From the NCBI RefSeq assembly GCF_001540865.1, contig NC_033632.1, positions 10,102,888 through 10,166,887 on the forward strand: a stretch of DNA of 64,000 bases, read 5' to 3'. The notes under the pieces were generated by a model. It had not been told where the DNA came from. It worked only from the letters and a program-made list of their open reading frames with translations, and did not search any database. This DNA comes from Ananas comosus (Eukaryota; Streptophyta; Magnoliopsida; Poales; Bromeliaceae). Position numbers and translations under genes: made by a program. Below, piece after piece: positions 37,990 to 49,206 of this stretch (within the stretch, counting starts at the first letter, position 1; each line of letters opens with the position of its first letter).

Positions 37990-39603
37990 TACTATCCAAA
38001 CCGGAGCCAACAATTATAATAATCAAAACAAGAGGCTTAATTGTTTGTACCGTAAGCGCTCAACATGAAAACCTACGGCAATTCTGAATTCCAACAGTAT
38101 AGGTGTGGTTATTATCAAATATAATTTGTAAAATATGAAATATCGATCATATAGATGATTTATTCGGAACTTTTGTCTACTTACGCATCTAGAATGCAAC
38201 ATTAACCATGTGTAGGACAATTCATGAAGTGTGCCTTTCGGTTATTTTGTTGCTATAGTAGCAGGCGTTTTAGAAAAGTAAATGTTTCCATGGACAAGTG
38301 TAAGTTAAAATTAAGTATATCCATAAAATAAACAGAAATAAAAAAAAAAAGAAAATCAAATAATCTAATTAGTGACAAACATCATATAACCTTGTAAAAT
38401 AGTTATTTCGACCAAATATATGCCCGGAGAAGAGCCTTAAAGTGAACATCCGACTTATGGCATCGGATTGAAAAGCTGTTATGTTTGAGAAAGCGAAAAA
38501 GCTAAGAATTGTGTTATTTATTCGAATATTCGCTACTGAAAATAAAAATAAAGCTCGTTCGCAAATATGATACCTTGAAAATAGTTGATCCTTTTCCTCG
38601 CTTAAACCACCAGCATCATTTCCACTGGATCAGGATTGCTTTGTTTAGGTCAATGGGCAATTCTATGCAATGTTATCTCAAAATTCGGCTTGTTTATTTC
38701 TGTGGGCACAGATAGATTGACCTGCAGGTGCACATACGAAACATGAAAAAAATGAACAGTAAAAGCGTAAAGAATATGAAAGAAATAAAAGGGTATGGCA
38801 TAAAAAATTCGAGAAAAAGGAAAACAATAAAAAATTTGGCAGACCTACGTAAGTTTACTACAAAATCTGTAGCATAATAAAGTTCATGCCAAAGTTTCAA
38901 GTAATCCAATCCAAGAAACATATAGTGATAAAACAATAATAAAGAATGAAATTAAACCACAACGTTTATTAACGAAATTTGATTGCAAAGTGCATCATCC
39001 TATGTTGTCGAGTCACTTATATCTATAAAACAATGAGTAGCACTAAGGAGGCTTGCTCACGTACCGATTTGATGGCACTTAGTCTTCTGGCAGCTGCAAC
39101 CTATGCAGGATTATCAAAGGACTGCATCTGCACAAGCAACCAAATATCCACAGGTCTTTAGAACAAAGAAGAAAATCTGAAGATTTTAGGTTGAAAATAT
39201 CTAAAACTGAGTAGATGGATTGTAACTTTAGTAAATCTACACTTCATAACAAAGAAGTTTGGTTCAGTTAGGTACAGCACCAGTAGCAGATTTGTATGAA
39301 AACCAATGAACAATAGAACTCATGTAATGGAAAGATTTTAGATCTTGTTCATGTACAATATATTATGATACGGAGGGAAAAAACAAAATTGACATCAACA
39401 AAGTATCTTGCCGCACAGAAATGCTAAACAGGGGGGGGGGGAAGAAACAGGTTGCTTGTTCCTGCTATTGCAGTTGTAGATCAACTTAAATGCTCTTATC
39501 ATGAAAATCTTTACAAATTAATCCACAGCGGACCTATGTTCCCCACTTTGTTGATGATATAATATTATGGTGACAAAAGGACAGTATGAAGATCATAATT
39601 AAA
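37990..39603. other. Intergenic, exon-like splice signals on the minus strand
   Basis: On the minus strand a segment 39127-39065 is bounded by a good acceptor (TTGTGCAG) and donor (GTACGTGAG), but all three frames carry a stop. A second one with a donor GTAAGTACTG is near 40153. These could be non-coding exons in a spliced 3' UTR of the PPR transcript, or the remains of a lost gene. A poly(G) run lies at 39430-39440. No product is called. Confidence 0.35.
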
Positions 39604-39941
39604 CAAGGATTTCATTGCCCTGGGACGGGGTTATGCCGAGAACTTGCTGGTACGGTACATTATACTGCATGATGTACCATACTGGTTCGTGCCGGTCACA
39701 AAAATACGTGTGCCGAGACATTATGGTATTAAATATTTATTTTCTTTGGTACTCTAATTGCCTATTATATATTTCTATCAAATCTTTTGCCTTTTATTGA
39801 GATAACTACTTCTAATTTCACATAAAAGAGAGTTTGAGTGGTGCTATCGGCACAGGAGTCATATCATGCCGATATCTTGTCAGCACCGTACGGCATGGTG
39901 GGCACGTCCACGTCGCTTGCCGATGGGCACTTAAATCCTTG
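39604..39941. mobile_element. MITE-like element with AAGGATTT ends
   Basis: The left end caaggatttcattg and the right end cacttaaatccttg contain the inverted pair caaggattt / aaatccttg. The arms carry paired words built on tacggtac, ccgtacggca and tgccgagac. About 338 bp and non-coding. Confidence 0.5.
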
Positions 39942-41029
39942 TACATATATTTTTAAACATGTCAAGAAGGAACTTCAAGCAAGAATATATTTTCAGCCAT
40001 AGATACACAATCATACTAGATCTAGTTAATCCATAACAAGTGAGAAAACAATTCAAGAAACAACATTAGATTTCTCGATGAAACTTTCAACGACATGACT
40101 AACAGGTTTCTATTAATCTTATCATACATATACATATATACAGTACTTACCTGTCCATATAAAACAGCATAGGAAGAAATTAACCTTTTGCATGTAATGC
40201 ACAAGCCAATTATTATAAGTATATGCAGCTATATGAAAATATGTTTGCTAGCAAATTGAAAGAGATTCTGTAGAAGTCGACCTTGTATATACTGAGTGAC
40301 TCGAACTAACATCTAATTTAGCAAAATAAGGAACAATTCAAAAATAAATTACGATTTGAATGTCTAAGTTACATGTAAGATTATTAGCGAAATTCAAGAA
40401 ATGGTGTACTTCTGTTTCATTATGGGTTACATTGAAGAGAAAACTAATCAGTAAGCACAGCTTTTTTTCTTTTTTTTTTAAGCAGGTTAAACAAAATATA
40501 TGACAACAAATGTGAAATAAAAGTTGAAGAAAGAAATTACCTAAGCATACTTACAGAGGCTAACATGGCCTTGCAGGAAATTCAGAAAATGAAAAGGTTT
40601 TTCTCCTATCTATCAGCCCTTCAAACATGGATCACATTTTCCTTTTTGAATAATTGTTGATCCTGCCATACATCTAAGCACATCAAGATAAGGTATTGCT
40701 TCAACTTATTTTCTATTTTGGGATACAACTGAGGCCGCATATCTTCAGCACACAAACTTTGGAATTACATGGCCGCAACTTCACACCCCGCCAGTGCTAA
40801 GTTGAGGTAGGCCTGCCATATTGAAACTCCCCTCCTCATCTCACATTCCGAACCAAAGCAAAGGCCAATCTAGAGTTTCATCGTGGTTCTAAATGCGCTC
40901 TATCAGACTTCCATGGACAGCCGGCATTCTTGCAAGTTATGCTTATCCAAACAGGCCTTGATGTCCTCAAATAGTTCAAACTTCTGTCAACGTCATAAAT
41001 CTAAACACATGTTGCCTCTGAATTCGACC

Positions 41030-44000
41030 TTATTTATCAACACTGATTCTTCTTCGGCAATTCCTTATACTATTCAATCTTTTCATTGCACTTTCCAGTC
41101 CCTGATGGAAACTTGTGGGAACATTCTCTGAAGACATTAAACCTCTATTCTGTATATCTTGTAACAGTTTCTCTCCCTCCTCAACCCTGTTTTCCCTATA
41201 AAATGCTTCAATTAGCACAGTGTATGTCGTTATATTAGGCCAAAGCTCCCTTTGTATTATTTCTTCGTACAGCTTTAGCGCATCAGAAACACGACTAGTT
41301 TCGCATAGTCCGGTGATAAGAACATTATAAGTCACGATATCTACTTTCAATCCATACCGTTCCATCACATCCTTCAAGTACAAAGCATCATCAATTTTAG
41401 CTTCTTTACAAAGCCCATGCATGAGTGTGGTGAAAGTTGCCATAGTCGGCACCCTTCCTGCCCTAATTATGCTACTAAAAACCAATATAGCCTCCTCGAT
41501 CTTCCCACATTTACAAAGCCCTCTAACCATCGAGCTCTCTGCAACTTCATGCGGCACAATCCCCAATGCCTCCATCTCATCTTTCAGTCTAAATGCTCCC
41601 CATACGTCGCCAACCCTAATTTTCCCATTAATTAATGTGATGTAATGATTGTGCCTTGGAGTAAACCCTTTCTCCATCATTTCATGCAAAACTTCATAGC
41701 TTTGTCGAAAACAATTTTTTCTATTTAACCCATTGATAAGCGCACTATAGGCGTCGCTGCTTGGTGACATTTGTAAATTTTTCATACAACTAACAAGCTT
41801 TAAAGCATTATCCATCTGGGTTTTCTCACTATACTCCACGATAAGCATATCAAAGGTCAAGTTATCAGGAATAATTCCATCGAGCATCATCTTCTCCAAA
41901 AACTTCACAGCAATATCTATCATATTAGACTTACAAAGCCCAAGGATTAGTGCTTGATAAGTTATTCTATCTGGGATAAACCCTCTCTGCACTATACTAC
42001 TGTACAATCTGAATGATTTCAAGGCCTGTTGGTTTTTGATGTAACCACGAATAAGAATATTATAAGTGGCTACATTTGGAAATATACCTTTATTTTGCAT
42101 CATACGAATCATCTTCTCCATTTCTTGTACCATACCTGCCTTCGAGTAGCCGTAGATTATTCCATTAAAAGTAATAGCGTCTGGATCGAGGCTTTTGTTG
42201 CTAATCATCTCTTCGAACAAGTATGACGCAGCCTTTATTTGGCGTTCTCTTATCAATCCATTTATTAAACAAGTATAAGCAACACGATTAGGAAACATAC
42301 CCTTCTCCAACATCTTGTCAAAGAGCACAAGTGCAGGAACAATCTTCCCTTTTCTGCAAAAACCGCATAGAAGAATAGTATAACTGTAGATATCAGGTGC
42401 TAAATTATTCTCAATCATTTTATCCAGCAAGGACAAAGCACCATTCAAGTCCCCATATTTACAAACTGCCGCAAGTAGTGTATTATAAGTGCGAGTATCA
42501 ATAGCAAAAGGGATATTTACAAGTTGGGTCAGAAACTTCTTTGCCTCAGTTAAGTTTCCTCCTTTGCATAATCCTTTAAGTAGATTTGCATATGTACAAA
42601 TATCTGGAGAAAGACCCAATCTAACCATTTCATCATAAAAAGAAAAGCCTTTTAAGGCATCACCTTTACTACAATAACCATCTATCATACAGTTGAAGGT
42701 AGTGGAGTTTACGGCTAGTTTCATCCTAATCATGTGTTGTATGAAATGCTCAGCTTCTTTTAACATTCCCTTTCTATAAAGCGTAGAAAGTAAGGTATTA
42801 CAGATAAATGGACTGACTAATTGACCAATTCGCTGCAACTCGACATAAAACTTCAATGCTTCGACAATATCTCCTTTCTTACAAAAATGGTAAATTAGTG
42901 TCGAATACACTATTTCATTAGGCAAAACTCCCGTTTTGTACATCATCGACAAAATCTCTTTGGTTTGGTCCGTCTTATCCACTTTGCACAAACCATTTAT
43001 AAGTGCAGAATAAGTAATAACATCGGGACCGATGCCGGCCTCAATCATAGTGTAGAGAAATTTCACCGCTTTATGAATTTTTCTCTCTCTACAAAACCCG
43101 TCAATCAAAATTGTGTACATCACATGGTTGATATTAAAGCCCTTTGATCTCAACTGTTGCAGAAGTTGCATTGCAGAGTCCAATTTTGAAGCCTTGCAAT
43201 AGCCGTTTAGTAGAGCACCGTAAGTGAACTCGTTAGTGGTTACGCCCCTAGTTTCCATCTCATCCAAAACTCCCAAAGCTTCACTAATTTTTCCACTTCG
43301 AGAATACCCGTCAATTAAAGTATTATAGGTGACTACACTTGGTCTTACACTGAACTTCAACATGCCATCGAAAATACGAGTAGCAATATCCATCTTGCCT
43401 TCTTTAGAAAACCCATTTATAAGAGTATTGTATGTGCTTTCGGTGGGGCATACCTTCCTCTCTCTCATCCTTTTTAGTAACAAATAAGCTCGAGCGCTTC
43501 TCTTCGTCTTACATAACTTGTCAATAATTACATTAAATGTATATACATCCGCCTCAACGCCTTTGCTCTCCATACTATCTAGTATCTTCGAAGCGTTTTT
43601 GAACCTCCCCTTCTTGCAATACCAAGATAGCATAGTATTATAAGTAACAACGTTGAAAGAAAAACCACTCTCTTCCATCTTCTTGAAGATATAACTAGCC
43701 TTTCCATATTTTCCCTGAGAACAAAGAGAATTCAAAATTATATTGAAAGTGCTCGCATTCGGATTAATCCTCCTTATGAGCATTTGTTCGAAAAACGGCC
43801 AAACGGAATCCAATTTACCCTCCTTCATAAGAGCTTTGAGGATGGAATTACAAGTGAAAATCGAAGCTTTGAATCCTCGAGCACTAATTAATTGGAACAC
43901 CTCCACAGCAAATCCAATCATCCCTTCTTCCACATAAATTTTAATCCAAAAGTCAAAAACCGACTGATTTGAATTGCACTGGCGATAGTTCTCCATGAGA

Positions 44001-44326
44001 GAATGAAAGGTAGAGGTACATGAACGGCGCATACGAGAGAGATGTTTCAATATGGACTTTGCCGAATAGAACATGCGAGCCCGAATAAGCAAGTGAATGG
44101 TAATGCAATAAGTACAAGTAATTTGATCGAAACCGGGTTGACGTTTGATCTAATTGAGAATCCTCAATGCCATCCGACTGAGAACCTTTCTTAGTGCCGC
44201 CAAATTGCAGTTCATGCGATTCAGCGATTCCCGTCGACGAAATGTGAGTATATCGCTGATGCTGTTTTTGATCTCCTGGACTGTTCCGAAAAGCCACGAA
44301 CTTGAGAAGAAATGGCAAATAAGCAT
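41030..44326 (-). CDS. P-class pentatricopeptide-repeat protein, probable At5g55840 counterpart, with internal TAG
   Basis: An intronless frame runs from 44092 to the TAA at 41030, with its first ATG at 44074 (1014 residues). It consists almost wholly of about 27 tandem 35-residue P-type PPR motifs, recognisable as repeats of the pattern VTYNTLIDGYSRSGKISEAL. Such proteins bind organellar RNA one base per repeat. There is no E, DYW or SMR tail; the C-terminus is a short basic end (RNCRRRISVDK). Order and wording match Arabidopsis At5g55840 (about 1.1 kaa, recalled). In the same frame, homology continues upstream to an ATG at 44326 (residues such as FRRRESLNRMN), but a TAG at 44152-44150 interrupts it where the family has a tryptophan codon. 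The gene is therefore either a slightly shortened protein lacking its organelle targeting peptide, or a young pseudogene, or the TAG is a sequence error. A partial copy lies at 12535-22136. Confidence 0.88.
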
Positions 44327-44339
44327 TTGCAATAGCACA

Positions 44340-45063
44340 TGAAATACTCATATTAATCAAATTAGTCATGAACAAGTACAAAGAAACATTGCTAATGTTA
44401 CCAAAAAAAGAGAAGAAGAAAAAAGTCTCAAAAAATCATAGAAAGACTACAAGAAACCCAACTTTGCAAAATAGAAAATCAGAAAAACAACTGTAAATAT
44501 GTGACAAACTAACTAGAAAAAAGAAATCAATCAGCATAGTCAATAAAAGCAACAAAACAGGAAACATGGATTTGTACGAACACATAAATTACTCATGCTA
44601 ATCACTTAAGAACGACGAAAATTGGAAATATTAGGATTGAAATCCTCCAGAATGACAAGTATATATATATATGCCACAAATTGCAGTAAAGGTAAGAAAT
44701 CAACAAGCATAGTAGATAAAAAGCATCAAAATTAGTGTCAAAATAAGAAATTTTATCAACTTTAGAGGGTAAATAAATTGCATCTCAAAGAAGAATAAAA
44801 GCAAACAGGTTTATGTGCAAAAGGAAAGGACTACTCAAATGCATTACTATAAATAAAAATTGATAATAGATTTCCACCTTGCAGTACAAAATCATAGTAA
44901 CTAGATAAACAAAGTTATAATTTTGAAGGGTAAAATGTACAGATAGTCCCGTTATTATCCCAATATTGCATTCTCAATCTTTATATTTTTCACTTAAGTA
45001 CTTTAGCCTTAAAAGAATTGGACGTAGTTAGAAATGCAACAGTTGGGGAGAATAATTATAGGG
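44340..45063. other. Upstream region or possible 5' intron of the PPR gene
   Basis: AT-rich with no coding frame. If the GC-rich exon candidate at 46494-46760 belongs to the PPR transcript, this would be intron. Several possible minus-strand acceptors lie before 44338, for example after TTTCTTGTAG. None can be chosen from sequence alone. Confidence 0.35.
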
Positions 45064-45414
45064 GAAATTGCATGTTTGGTCCTCAAACTATGAGACAAGT
45101 GACACTTTGGTCCTCAAACTATAATTTATCACAACTTTTGGCTCGAACTTTTAGAATTGTTGCAATCAAGTCCCACAACCTAATTTAGTTGAAAATATTG
45201 ACGCATCGTTGATGTATTGTCACATCATCAATCACAATACTTCGACATCACATCTACATCAACAATTTATCAATATTTAGCAAACAAGATTAGATTGTGG
45301 GACTCGATTGCAACAATTTAAAAAGTTCGTGCCAGAAAGTACAACAAATTAAAGTTTGATGACCAATGTGTAACCGACTCATAGTATGAGGACCAAACAT
45401 GCAATTTACCCATA
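45064..45414. mobile_element. MITE, family 3, complete copy
   Basis: Left end gggaaattgcatgtttggtcctc, right end gaggaccaaacatgcaatttacc: a long, nearly perfect inverted pair. The arms continue with mirrored phrases (cacaacctaatttag against aagattagattgtggg). About 350 bp, non-coding. It defines the family split at 31502-36068. Confidence 0.75.
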
Positions 45415-45504
45415 ATTATCTCTTAAACAAAAAATAATTTTTTTTTACCCTTATAGAGATGATATCACCATTCATATTGATCTTCAAATGCACCTCCCAA
45501 TTAT

Positions 45505-45507
45505 AAG

Positions 45508-45559
<52 letters not shown>
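45505..45559. repeat. (TA)n microsatellite
   Basis: About 27 TA repeats that adjoin the left end of the next element, with a further short TA run (about 46094-46112) at its right end. The element may have inserted into, or have generated, a TA run. Confidence 0.9.
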
Positions 45560-45562
<3 letters not shown>

Positions 45563-46091
45563 CGGCTACTGAGTATGATCGCCCTCGTACTCATAAGTTG
45601 TTTTTGATGATAGAGATTCCGAATTGACGATCCACACCGGTAAACGTTATCTAGAGCATTTAAAACTTCTAGAAATCAAATTTTATAATTTTTCAACATC
45701 ATTTACCTTACGATCAAAAGGTCACAAAATTGACAATTTTTAACGACCGGTATGGGATATTTGCTAGTTTAACAGTGTAAAAAAATCGGAATTGGTTGAA
45801 TTTTTGATAGAAAATTCTATTCACTACCTAGATAAAGATCAATAACTCCGATCTTAAATTGAAGGATCTGATCATCCATTTTTAGGACGTCGTTCGATTT
45901 CGACCGTTCATTTTATACCCACTTGATGGACTTTATTATGATTTCGAAAAATTACGAAATTTATTTTCTAGAAATTTCAAATACTCTAGATCATATTTAA
46001 TGGAGTGGATCGTCGATTCAGAAGCTCCATCATCGAAAACAACTTATGAGTACGAAGGACCCTATACTCATAAGAGTATAGTAGCCCTACT
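45560..46091. mobile_element. MITE with TIR around TCCGGCTACT, TA-flanked
   Basis: Left arm gtccggctactgagtatgatc and cgtactcataagttg; right arm aacttatgagtacgaaggacc and gagtatagtagccctact. These are degenerate inverted copies. The inside again has paired words (agatcatatttaatgg, ctagagcatttaaa). About 530 bp, non-coding, flanked by TA repeats. Confidence 0.65.
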
Positions 46092-46493
46092 TTATATATA
46101 TATATATATATATTTGTGACATTTTCAAATCAATACTACAAAATAAACAAAATACAAATGTGGCTGCAGCATTTCCAAACTACATGCATCTCTAACTACA
46201 TTATATTTATAACTAGTCCAATCAAACAAACAAGACTCCTATTTAGTCATAATTAAATAAGGTTAAAAAATAATTTTACAGCAAAAACAAAGAAACCTGT
46301 AATGGTACAACACTAAAATATCCAACGGAAAAAGTTCAGGGATCAAAATGCAATATTGGTATTTTCCTATACAGAAACTAGTGAATTACCCACACAATTT
46401 AACCTAATTTTTTAGCAATAAAGAAGAGAACACTCACCACGGAGCACAAAACCCAAGCATTACAATACGAAATTTGAATTCAAAATTCGATTT

Positions 46494-46760
46494 TTAAGCG
46501 AAAAAAAGGGAGCGAAAAAAGATTAAAAAAGGGGGGAGAAATTGGATTAAACCTGAGGCGGGGTTCTCGGCGTTTCCCCTCGTAGAGCTCGAGTTTCCTG
46601 GGAAGCGGGTGCGGGGAAACGAAGTGGAAGAGCACGGGGTTTTGAATTTGGGGCGGAGGGGAAACGCCCTCGTCGTCGCCATGAAAGCGGAGAGGGAGAA
46701 GATGAAGGCGAAGGGGAGAGAGAGATTAAATTTTGGGGCTGGGAGAGAAAATGCATGGGT
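46494..46760 (-). CDS. Candidate first exon with transit-peptide-like start, and promoter region
   Basis: A GC-rich island on the minus strand has a CT-rich leader (46690-46760) followed by ATG at 46682. The frame opens MATTRAFPLRPKFKTPCSS, rich in Ser/Thr/Arg/Pro and almost free of acidic residues for its first ~36 codons, as in plastid or mitochondrial transit peptides. A possible donor (CCTCAG then GTTTAATCC) ends it at about 46552. The only downstream coding sequence on this strand is the PPR gene 2.2 kb away, so this may be the organelle-targeting exon of the PPR transcript, which could start translation upstream of the interrupted N-terminus. It could equally be only a 5' UTR or the start of another gene. 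The splice is not proven. Confidence 0.35.
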   Translation of the reverse strand, partial: THAFSLPAPKFNLSLPFAFIFSLSAFMATTRAFPLRPKFKTPCSSTSFPRTRFPGNSSSTRGNAENPASGLIQFLPPFLIFFRSLFFA

Positions 46761-47100
46761 ACACCCTCGACTATTTCAATATTGCGAATCACTCTCTAAC
46801 CTTTTTCTGGAAAAATATGTCAATGATTTAAACATCGGGTCCAACTGCTAGTTCGACCGGTCCAACCACGATCTAGTCTATAAAGTAGTTCGATTCAAAT
46901 CTGTGAAGTGAACCATTCGAACCGGTTGTTCTACCATCGAACTAGTGAATCAATCCGGTTTTAATCAAACAGGTCAGATTTTTTTGATCAAATGATATCA
47001 AAAGCTAACGGCTAAAAATATACTAAGCTGATTTTATTTTCTATTAGCACATATTAGTCTTATAAAATACGAAACTTAAAAATTTATATTTACTTAGGCA

Positions 47101-47331
47101 GTTTGGTATTGAGGCCTATCTGACGTTATTAGATAAAATAGAGTTGTGATAAAAACATATAGGGATATGTTTCTTCGTTTTTCGGGGGGATCGCAGAAAA
47201 TATATCGTAACCGACTCATCGCAATATACGGAACGCAATACTATGTACGAAAACATACAGGGTATTTTTTCATCGTATTTTCTCACCGCACATAATACAA
47301 TCTCCTCGCAATTCCAAACGAAGCATTAGTT
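47101..47331. repeat. MITE-like fragment related to the block inside the Helitron candidate
   Basis: Right end ccaaacgaagcatt, and internal phrases tatatcgtaaccgactcatcg and tctcaccgcacataatac, recur in reverse complement near 36835-37000. Short non-coding mobile sequence. Confidence 0.5.
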
Positions 47332-47490
47332 TAGTCTAGAAATCAGTATTTTATAATTAAGTATGATACTAAAATAATAATAAATCTACATTTTTATACA
47401 ATAAAATTAAAAATAAGAATTAAATACTTATAATGTCATATTGACGGTTCAAATAATGGTTGACTCACTTGTTAAACCAGTGCCTCTGGA

Positions 47491-47600
47491 CTTACTAATA
47501 TTTTCGAGTCGCTATTCGGCCTGATATTTAGAACATTAAAATATACTTAGTAATATTTTCGAGTCGCTATTCCGCCTGATATTTAGAACATTAAACTATG
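47491..47600. repeat. Tandem duplication, 55-bp unit, two copies
   Basis: The block beginning cttactaatattttcgagtc (47491) is repeated at 47546 as cttagtaatattttcgagtc, each continuing through cctgatatttagaacatta. Two changes or so separate the copies. No coding. Confidence 0.85.
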
Positions 47601-48136
47601 TACATAAGCGCCCTCAACTCTTTTCCAAATGGCCCCAGAACTTTTAGGCCTTAGCAGCAGCAACATTGTTATTTTTTAAAAAAACTATTTTTTATATTTA
47701 TTTTATATAATTTAATATATCAATAGTAGGACTTTTTTTATCATTGTCATGCATGATTAGCTTGCAATGAATCCTAACCTAACAATGAACGATAATTTTT
47801 TTTTAAAAAAAACTTAGAAGTAAAAAAAAAAATTTATTTTGTGTTGTCAAACCGCAAATCGGAGGGATAATCAGTACCTAATATTGAGGTGAGGGGCCCA
47901 CTGAAATATTTGATAAAATAAAGATGGTGTAATTACTAAAATTAAGCTGACATGGTTTGTTTGCAAAAGTGTTAACAGTTTCGGAATCGTTGCATCTCTT
48001 TTATGTTAAAACTTACAATTAATTGAAATTTTGAAGAATGTACCATGCATGGTAATGTAATTAAGAATTGAAAAACTTAAATTAAGAATTCTAAACGCAT
48101 AAATGTATCTTTATGGAAAAAAAAAAAATCATACAT
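47601..48136. other. AT-rich intergenic stretch, nothing recognised
   Basis: Poly(A) and poly(T) runs and no gene or bounded repeat. The end of the neighbouring copia LTR is placed at 48137 only on the TGTATCAACCC word. Confidence 0.4.
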
Positions 48137-49206
48137 GTATCAACCCGTTTGCTAGGGCACTCGACCAGCATGTTTGTTTTGAAAAAAGCGGAGAGGGTGA
48201 TGTCGTAAATCATTATTTGGTTCACGGTAGTCTGTTGCGAGTCGAAATTCTGGACCGTTAACCTGGTCAAGACTCTCTTTCGGGGAGCGAGTCTGAAGAA
48301 GGGTCGGCTCCTGATTATGATCCTCGAATGCACCCAAGACGTAGTCAAGCGGTCGGCTGAGGATGGATCCACTCAGCCGAGTCCCAACACTCAAGTATAT
48401 ATTACTGCCTCGGCTGAATGAGTTCAGCGACTTTAATATATTTTAAGAGAATGCAGATGTACAGGGAGATAAGTACTAACGCTAACGTACTAACCTCTTA
48501 ACTACAAGAAAATTAATAAAAATCCACTATAAATGAAAAGAAAATCTAACTTAACAAACTACTCCAGAAAAGTGATAAGAGCGAAAAATAAAGAAATTAA
48601 AATTGCAGTGGTCTCTTGTACGCGAAAAAGACTCTCTATGCAGGCGATTTCTATTTATTTATAATCCTTCGCAATTATTTAGTTAATCCTTATCGTGGGG
48701 TGTACTTCGGCCATATTCTTATTTTTTTTCTGATTGTGCCTTGGTCATTCCTCCCCATATCTTTGACTGTGCCAAAAACTACTTTTTCATTTCAGGCATA
48801 CTTCTGTCAATTCTAGGTGTATCATGTGTGGCTTTATATGTGGTTCTTTTGCTTCGCCCACATGGCTCAATATATTCTTCCATGACAAAACTTGTTAGAT
48901 CAAATACCGCAACGAATAACCTGATTGTGATTTAAAACTAACTAAATTTTGTGATAAAAATAAATAAATCAACTTACAAATAATTGCTAAATCCAAATAG
49001 AAAATTTGATTGATCCGGAAGCGTGCGAGGCACTGCCTTAAGGCGTATTCTCATCCTTACGTGCTGGATTAACCGGAAACACCGCCCCAAGGTACAACCG
49101 GAATTCCTCCTCCTGCGAGCACGAACGCGGAAGAGGTTGACGGAGACTCTTTCAACACCCGACGATAAAAGAATAAAAAACCAAGTAAATCAAAACTATA
49201 AAAGAA

